DNA of 26,236 nucleotides from UMGS692 sp963653425 (GTDB taxonomy: Bacteria; Bacillota; Clostridia; Christensenellales; CAG-314): the NCBI GenBank assembly GCA_963653425.1, contig CAVJWC010000014.1, forward strand, positions 1-26,236. Direction: 5' to 3'. The position numbers and the translations under genes are program-made. Below the pieces are notes generated by a model. The model did not search any database. It worked only from the letters and a program-made list of their open reading frames with translations, and was not told the origin of the DNA. How positions within the stretch are numbered: the first letter of the stretch is position 1; every line of letters begins with the position of its first letter. This document shows positions 21,352 to 26,236 of the stretch, piece by piece.

Positions 21352-22077
21352 ATGAAACGGATAGAAATTTCGGGACTGAAAACGACCTATACCGACGAAG
21401 GCAAAGGCGCGCCGATTCTCTTTCTGCACGGTTGGGGCGGAAACGCCCACAGCTTCGATTCCTTTAAGAGTCTTCTCCCGGGACGGAAAATCTGTCTCGA
21501 TTTCTGGGGGTTCGGAGGAAGTCAACCGCCCGACGGCGTTTGGGGAACGGCAGATTACGCGCGTAACGTTTACTTTTTCATAAGAAAGCTGGGGTTGGAG
21601 TCGGTGACTTTGGTTTCTCACAGCTTCGGCGGAAGGGTTGCCGTCAATCTCGGGGCTTACTATCCGCAGTGCGTAAACCGCGCCGTGCTGATTTCGTCTG
21701 CGGGTTTCAGAACGCGGAAAATAAGCGTAAGATTTAAGATTTTCGCTTATAAAGCCGTAAAAACGCTCGGAAAACTCGGTCTTAAACGGAAGATTCCCGA
21801 TTATTCGAGCCTCGACTACAAGAACACGCCTATGAAAAAGACCTTCGTTAAGGTGGTTTCCGAAGATTTGTCGCGGAAAGCGAAAAAGATAACCTCACCA
21901 ACCCTTCTTATCTACGGAAAGCAGGACAGAGAAACGCCCGTGTGGTTTTGCAGGCGGTATAAAAGGCTGATAAAAGGTTCGCGCGCCGAGGTTCTCAGAG
22001 GCTCGCATTTCGTTATGAACGAAAGACCTTTCGAAGTTGCGTCGCTTATCAACGACTTTCTGTACGATTACGGCTGA
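21352..22077 (+). CDS. Alpha/beta-hydrolase
   Basis: A 241-residue alpha/beta-hydrolase-fold protein. It has the oxyanion-type HGWGG motif at about residues 26-30, the nucleophile elbow SHSFGG with S91, an aspartate in GKQDRETP and a histidine in GSHFVMNERP, giving a complete catalytic triad. The elbow begins with Ser rather than the usual Gly. The substrate cannot be inferred. The ATG at 21352 is preceded by AGGAAGG. The word TGAATTCAGGAAGGT before it also occurs before the GDPD gene. A GGGCTT/AAGCCC stem follows the stop codon. Confidence 0.85.
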   Translation: MKRIEISGLKTTYTDEGKGAPILFLHGWGGNAHSFDSFKSLLPGRKICLDFWGFGGSQPPDGVWGTADYARNVYFFIRKLGLESVTLVSHSFGGRVAVNLGAYYPQCVNRAVLISSAGFRTRKISVRFKIFAYKAVKTLGKLGLKRKIPDYSSLDYKNTPMKKTFVKVVSEDLSRKAKKITSPTLLIYGKQDRETPVWFCRRYKRLIKGSRAEVLRGSHFVMNERPFEVASLINDFLYDYG

Positions 22078-22414
22078 AAAAAGGATTTTACGGGCTTTGT
22101 TTTACGCGCGAAGCCCGAATTAAGCTTGTAAAAAAACGCAAAATGATGTATAATATGCTTTGGACGTTCCGTTCATTCTCACCGATTATTTTTACGGGAA
22201 TAAATCGGTTTATCCGTCGCCGAACTTCTGCGCGTACCGCATTGAGTACGTTCTCGGTCGTTTGCCTCGGCTAAGCCAAGCCTACGGCGATTTTTTCCGT
22301 AAAAACGCTATGCGCCGCAGCCGTTTTTTATTGAACTGAAACCGTATGGCTGCGGTAATTGCCAATAAAGACCGTAACGCCCGAGAGCAGCTGAATTCAG
22401 GAAGGTTCACTATT
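22078..22414 (+). other. Intergenic region with promoter and structured leader of the GDPD gene
   Basis: A stem CGGGCTT/AAGCCCG (22091-22097, 22111-22117) may close the hydrolase unit. After the promoter a leader of about 255 bases contains ACCGATT/AATCGGT arms (about 22180-22209) and GCCGCAGCC/GGCTGCGG arms (about 22314-22356) around a T-run. I recognise no known riboswitch. Confidence 0.5.
22126..22154 (+). promoter_or_regulatory. Promoter of the GDPD gene
   Basis: TTGTAA (22126-22131), 17-bp spacer, TATAAT (22149-22154). Confidence 0.7.
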
Positions 22415-23167
22415 ATGGATAAGCAGAATATATACGAAACGTGGCTCGTAAAACAGCCGATAGCCCACAGAGGACTGCATAACGAAGAGTTCCCCGAGAA
22501 CAGTATGGGAGCTTTCGAAAACGCCATTCGTCACGGTTACGCGATAGAAACCGACGTTCATCTCACCACGGACAAGGTCGTGGTTATCTTCCACGACGAC
22601 ACGCTCAAAAGAATGACGGGCGTTCGCGGTAATATCGACGAAATGTCTTATGAAGAACTTAAAAAGCTTACCCTTCTCGGCGGAAACAACGAGAGAATAC
22701 CCAAGCTTTCGGATCTACTGGAACTCACGCAAGGCAAAGTTCCTCTGCTTATCGAAGTCAAGACGCACAAAAACATAGGCGAACTGGAAGCTCTTATGAC
22801 GGATATGCTGAGAAAATACAAGGGAGAATTCGCCGTTCAGTCCTTTAACCCCTTTATCGTCAGGTGGTTTAAGGACAACGCGCCCGAGTTCATAAGAGGT
22901 CAGCTTTCTTCCTACTTTACCACCGAGTTCGGAAAGGGCTTCAAGGCGCATATGAAGTGCGTGATTTTAAGAAACTGTATGTTTAACCGCTACTGCGGAG
23001 CTCAGTTTACTTCCTACGACACTTCTTTCGTAGACAAAAAACGCGTCCGCAAAATCAAAAAGAAAATGCCCGTGCTTATGTGGACGGTGAGAAGCCAATC
23101 CCACCTCGACAAGTGCAAAGGGCTTTACGACAATATCATTTTCGAAGGCTTTATACCCAAAGTCTGA
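22415..23167 (+). CDS. Glycerophosphodiester phosphodiesterase (GDPD family)
   Basis: Hydrolyses glycerophosphodiesters to glycerol-3-phosphate and an alcohol, in lipid turnover or phosphate scavenging. The 250-residue protein has the TIM-barrel motifs: H18 and R19 in IAHRG, PENS, the metal-binding E45 and D47 in IETDVHLT, H60 in VIFHDDTLKRMTG, and LLIEVK further on. No signal peptide is seen, so it is likely cytoplasmic. The ATG at 22415 follows GGAAGG; an upstream in-frame ATG at 22346 would add 23 residues unlike the family. Confidence 0.92.
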   Translation: MDKQNIYETWLVKQPIAHRGLHNEEFPENSMGAFENAIRHGYAIETDVHLTTDKVVVIFHDDTLKRMTGVRGNIDEMSYEELKKLTLLGGNNERIPKLSDLLELTQGKVPLLIEVKTHKNIGELEALMTDMLRKYKGEFAVQSFNPFIVRWFKDNAPEFIRGQLSSYFTTEFGKGFKAHMKCVILRNCMFNRYCGAQFTSYDTSFVDKKRVRKIKKKMPVLMWTVRSQSHLDKCKGLYDNIIFEGFIPKV

Positions 23168-23293
23168 GTCCGGTTAAGAAACAGGTTTATTACAGGATTA
23201 AGCCCGGACGGTTCATGCCGGGAAAAGAAGCTTCCCGAATTTCGTAAAACGGGAAGCAGGACGACAAAAAGAAGGCAAAAAAACGGAGAAAAT

Positions 23294-25093
23294 ATGGATT
23301 TAAGCAAGACTCGTAATTTCTGCATAATAGCGCACATCGACCACGGCAAAAGCACGCTGGCGGACAGAATGATAGAAGACAGCGGTCAGGTTGCAAAGAG
23401 AGACATGGAAGCTCAGCTTCTCGACACGATGGATTTGGAGCGCGAACGCGGTATAACCATAAAGTTATCGCCCGTAAAGATGAAATATCCCTATAAAGGC
23501 GAGACTTACACGCTTAATCTTATCGATACGCCCGGTCACGTGGACTTTACTTACGAAGTTTCAAGGTCGCTTGCGGCGTGCGAAGGCGCGGTTCTCGTTG
23601 TGGACGCAAGTCAGGGCGTAGAGGCTCAGACGCTTGCCAACGTTTATCTTGCGCTTGAAAACGACCTCGAAATACTTCCCGTTATCAACAAGATAGACTT
23701 GCCGTCGGCGAGAGTGGACGAGTGCAAAAAGGAAATAGAAGACGGCATAGGGCTTGATACCGAAGGCATTCCGCTTATCTCGGCGAAGGAAAACATCAAC
23801 ATAGATCAGGTTTTCGAGCAGATAATAGAGAAACTGCCCGCTCCCAAAGGCGACGCGGACAAGCCCCTTAAAGCGCTCATTTTCGACTGCGTATACGACA
23901 ACTACAAAGGCGTTCTCATTTTCGCGAGAATTTTCGACGGAAAGGTCAAAGTAGGTTCCAGAATAAGAATGTTCACCACCGACGCGATTTTCGACGTAAC
24001 GGAAGTGGGCGTGTTCACTCCTTCGATGAAAGCAACCGACGGACTTTTCGCGGGCGACGTAGGTTACATAGCGGCAAGCATTAAAACCGTTTCCGAGACC
24101 AACGTAGGCGACACCATTACCGATCCCGACAACCCCTGCGACGGACCGCTCCCCGGCTACAAGAAAGTTCAGCCCATGGTTTACTGCGGAATCTATCCTG
24201 CCGACGGTTCAAAATACAACGACCTTAAAGACGCGCTCGAAAAGCTTAAACTCAACGACGCAAGCCTTACTTACGAACCCGACAGCTCGGTTGCTCTCGG
24301 TTTCGGTTTCAGAGCGGGATTTTTGGGGCTTCTTCACATGGAAATCATTCAGGAACGTTTGGAACGCGAATTCGACCTCGATCTCGTTACCACTCAGCCC
24401 AGCGTTTCTTACAAAGTCTTTACCACTCAGGGCGAAGAGCTTCTTATCGACAACCCCACAAAGCTTCCGCCCGTTACGTCCATCGAGCATATGGAAGAAC
24501 CTATCGTTCTCGCTCATATCTTCACGCCTCCCGAATACGTAGGCGCGATTATGGACCTTTGTCAGGAAAAACGCGGTACGTTTATCGATATGACCTACCT
24601 CGAAGAAAAGAGAGTGCGCCTTCAGTACGAAATTCCGCTTAACGAAATAATCTACGACTTTTTCGACACTCTCAAATCCCGTACGCGCGGTTACGCAAGC
24701 CTCGACTACGAAATCACGGGTTACCGCGAAAGCAAACTCGTAAGAATGGATATGCTCCTCAACGGCGAACTCTGCGACGCTCTCAGCATTATCGTTCACG
24801 AAGACAAAGCCTACGCCCGCGGAAGAATGATTGCCGAACGCCTCAAAGAAGCTATCCCGAGGCAAATGTTCGAAATTCCCATTCAGGCGACCATCGGCAA
24901 CAAAATCATCGCCCGCGAAACCGTCAAAGCCCTCCGTAAAGACGTCCTCGCAAAATGCTACGGCGGTGATATTACCCGTAAAAAGAAACTCCTCGAAAAA
25001 CAAAAAGAAGGTAAAAAACGTATGCGTCAGGTAGGTAGCGTGGCTATCCCCTCCGACGCCTTTATGTCTATCTTAAAGATAGGCGACGACTGA
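23294..25093 (+). CDS. lepA: Elongation factor 4 (LepA)
   Basis: A ribosome-associated GTPase that back-translocates or helps ribosome assembly and initiation under stress. The 599-residue product is full length. Its GTPase motifs are AHIDHGKST (13-21), RGIT (52-55), DTPGH (78-82) and NKID (132-135), followed by EF-G-like domains and the LepA-specific C-terminal domain with KKLLEKQKEGKKRMRQVG. GGAGAAA precedes the ATG. Its 5' spacer (23168-23293) holds two stems, CCCGG/CCGGG and GCTTCCCG/CGGGAAGC (23230-23257). The TGA stop codon lies inside the stem of the modular repeat that follows. Confidence 0.97.
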   Translation: MDLSKTRNFCIIAHIDHGKSTLADRMIEDSGQVAKRDMEAQLLDTMDLERERGITIKLSPVKMKYPYKGETYTLNLIDTPGHVDFTYEVSRSLAACEGAVLVVDASQGVEAQTLANVYLALENDLEILPVINKIDLPSARVDECKKEIEDGIGLDTEGIPLISAKENINIDQVFEQIIEKLPAPKGDADKPLKALIFDCVYDNYKGVLIFARIFDGKVKVGSRIRMFTTDAIFDVTEVGVFTPSMKATDGLFAGDVGYIAASIKTVSETNVGDTITDPDNPCDGPLPGYKKVQPMVYCGIYPADGSKYNDLKDALEKLKLNDASLTYEPDSSVALGFGFRAGFLGLLHMEIIQERLEREFDLDLVTTQPSVSYKVFTTQGEELLIDNPTKLPPVTSIEHMEEPIVLAHIFTPPEYVGAIMDLCQEKRGTFIDMTYLEEKRVRLQYEIPLNEIIYDFFDTLKSRTRGYASLDYEITGYRESKLVRMDMLLNGELCDALSIIVHEDKAYARGRMIAERLKEAIPRQMFEIPIQATIGNKIIARETVKALRKDVLAKCYGGDITRKKKLLEKQKEGKKRMRQVGSVAIPSDAFMSILKIGDD

Positions 25094-25525
25094 CTTTCTT
25101 TGGAAAAGAAAGTCAGCAAAGAAACTTTCACCGAGCTTCGCGTAGCTATTAGGATATTGCGAATTTCACGGAAAGTCAGCAAAGAAACTTTCACCGAGCT
25201 TCGCGTAATTATCCGAGAGCAGTGCAAGTTTCCCTTCTTTCTTCTGCGAAGAAAGAAGCAAAGACGCACCCACTTTTTTGTAAAAAAGTGGGCAAAAAAC
25301 TTTCACCGAGCTTCGCGTAACGGTCTGAGCAATACGAAACTTACGGTAAAGCAGACAAGAAACTTTCACTGTGGGTGTAAAGAAAGACAACAGGCTTTCC
25401 GTTTTTGAAAGAAACTTAAAAATACAAAAACACTTGTGGCTACCGACTTGTATGGGTTTGCGAAGCCACGGTGGGTCCGGCGTCACGCCGGTCTTTCGTG
25501 CTTTCTTACAAGAAAGCACAATAAG
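25090..25525 (+). repeat. Modular hairpin repeats, copy 8
   Basis: Begins with a 12-bp stem CTGACTTTCTTT with its complement (25090-25101, 25105-25116), which includes the lepA stop codon. Then GCAAAGAAACTTTCACCGAG modules occur twice, with stems TTCTTTC/GAAAGAA and CCCACTTTTTTG/AAAAAAGTGGG, a third such module, CTTTCACTGTGGG, the ACTTGTATGGGTTTGCGAAG module, the CCGGCG-TCA-CGCCGG stem (25477-25491), and a GTGCTTTCTT/AAGAAAGCAC stem just before the next ribosome-binding site. Confidence 0.87.
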
Positions 25526-25533
25526 GAGAATAC

Positions 25534-26163
25534 ATGGCAGATAACAACAGCACGAAGCCCAAGACTAAAGGGCAGTCGGTAGCGCACTTCCTTGCCAAGG
25601 CGGGAATTCTTTCGGCGCTCTCTTTCGTTTTATATCTTTTACGTTTCCCGATAGCGGTAATCTTCCCGAGCTTCCTTGACTTTCAGATTTCGGACATGCC
25701 CGCGCTTCTTGCGGGGTTTGCGATGGGACCTCTGGGAGCCGCGGTGGTTATAGTTATGAGAACGGCGCTTAAAGTCGTTATTCAGGGCTCGACTTTTGCG
25801 GGAATAGGCGATATTGCCGATGTAGCGGTAGGACTTGCGTTCACTCTGCCCGCTGCGTTTATCTATAAGTACCATAAAACCAAGAAATTCGCGCTTATTT
25901 CCATTCTCGTGGGAACGGGCGCGGCGGTGCTTACGGCAGTACTTATGAACAGGTTCGTTCTCGTACCCTTTATGGCAAACAAATTCGGACTCGACGCCGT
26001 CGTGGGTATGCTTAAAGCGCTCTTCCCCAACGTTACGAGCGAAAACCTCTACGCTTACTATATCCCCCTGTCCGTTATCCCTTTCAACCTCCTGAGATGT
26101 ATAGTCTCGGGCGGAGTGACTTTCGCCGTCTATAAAAAAATCTCGAAAATCCTTAAGTGGTAA
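25534..26163 (+). CDS. ECF transporter S component, RibU-like
   Basis: A 209-residue membrane protein of the energy-coupling-factor S-component type, which binds a vitamin and joins the shared EcfAAT module. About five to six membrane segments are seen. The segment LDFQISDMPALLAGFAMGP near residues 48-66 matches the RibU (riboflavin) group; the substrate remains an inference. A polar N-terminal tail (NNSTKPKTKG) precedes the first helix. AAGGAG stands before the ATG. No FMN riboswitch is visible upstream, where modular repeats lie instead. Confidence 0.85.
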   Translation: MADNNSTKPKTKGQSVAHFLAKAGILSALSFVLYLLRFPIAVIFPSFLDFQISDMPALLAGFAMGPLGAAVVIVMRTALKVVIQGSTFAGIGDIADVAVGLAFTLPAAFIYKYHKTKKFALISILVGTGAAVLTAVLMNRFVLVPFMANKFGLDAVVGMLKALFPNVTSENLYAYYIPLSVIPFNLLRCIVSGGVTFAVYKKISKILKW

Positions 26164-26236
26164 CCTACTTTCTTTGGAAAAGAAAGTAAGCAAAGAAACT
26201 TTCATTGAGCTTCGCATAGCCGTCAGTGAAATGCGA
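26164..26236 (+). repeat. Modular hairpin repeat, copy 9 (runs off the right edge)
   Basis: Immediately after the stop codon of the ECF gene comes CCTACTTTCTTT, a GGA loop and AAAGAAAGTAAG, then GCAAAGAAACTTTCATTGAG, TTCGCAT and its partner ATGCGA at the window end. Confidence 0.85.

Noticed and set aside
25094..25533. FMN riboswitch before the RibU-like gene
   Set aside because: The whole spacer is made of the modular repeats, and no FMN-element core is visible.

Overview
This looks like the chromosomal replication-origin region of a Clostridia-type member of the Bacillota, probably an uncultured gut anaerobe. That placement is an inference. It rests on soj/spo0J-type parAB with perfect parS sites, a CwlD-type amidase, a ylxM-ffh-rpsP-khpA-rimM-trmD cluster in Bacillota order, Shine-Dalgarno sites of AGGAGG type, consensus TTGACA/TATAAT promoters, and a BspA/InlB-type surface protein. 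No 16S gene is present to fix the taxonomy.

Layout. Left arm, minus strand: structured noncoding repeats (1-964), dnaG (965-2728), a noncoding stretch of about 2.1 kb holding repeats, a 21-bp A/T-rich tandem array and a parS site (2729-4831), cvpA, two more parS sites, parB, parA and cwlD. Centre: a cluster of six DnaA boxes (9010-9095) where gene orientation switches, so this is the likely oriC. Right arm, plus strand: a BspA-like surface protein, dnaN, a small membrane protein, tRNA-Arg(CCG), then one minus-strand AAA/DUF4143 ATPase. After that come a 58-residue small ORF, ylxM, ffh, rpsP, khpA, rimM, trmD, a tsaB-rimI fusion, an alpha/beta hydrolase, a GDPD phosphodiesterase, lepA and a RibU-like ECF S component. 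dnaA, rpmH, rnpA, rpoD and rplS are not in the window.

How the genes work together: DnaA boxes, dnaN and dnaG serve replication. ParA, ParB and parS organise and segregate the origin. ffh, ylxM, rpsP, khpA, rimM, trmD, tsaB-rimI and lepA serve ribosome maturation, tRNA modification and protein targeting.

The most unusual content is noncoding. (1) A modular family of hairpin-rich intergenic repeats occurs in at least nine places; the arms of its stems change together between copies, and three gene stop codons abut or lie inside the same hairpin. (2) Three arrays of four units each, all with an exact 21-bp period and built on the palindrome TTCGTTGAACGAA, sit at the start of trmD, the end of trmD and the end of tsaB-rimI. 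They are read in frame in the proteins, and the last one ends as an intrinsic terminator. (3) A REP-like motif, TTG-N5-GGGACGG-N9/11-CAA, is found five times. (4) A 21-bp A/T-rich array lies next to a parS site. (5) Tandem arrays of about 40 bp with internal stems lie at 469-705 and 13590-13775. These are the best candidates here for something undescribed.
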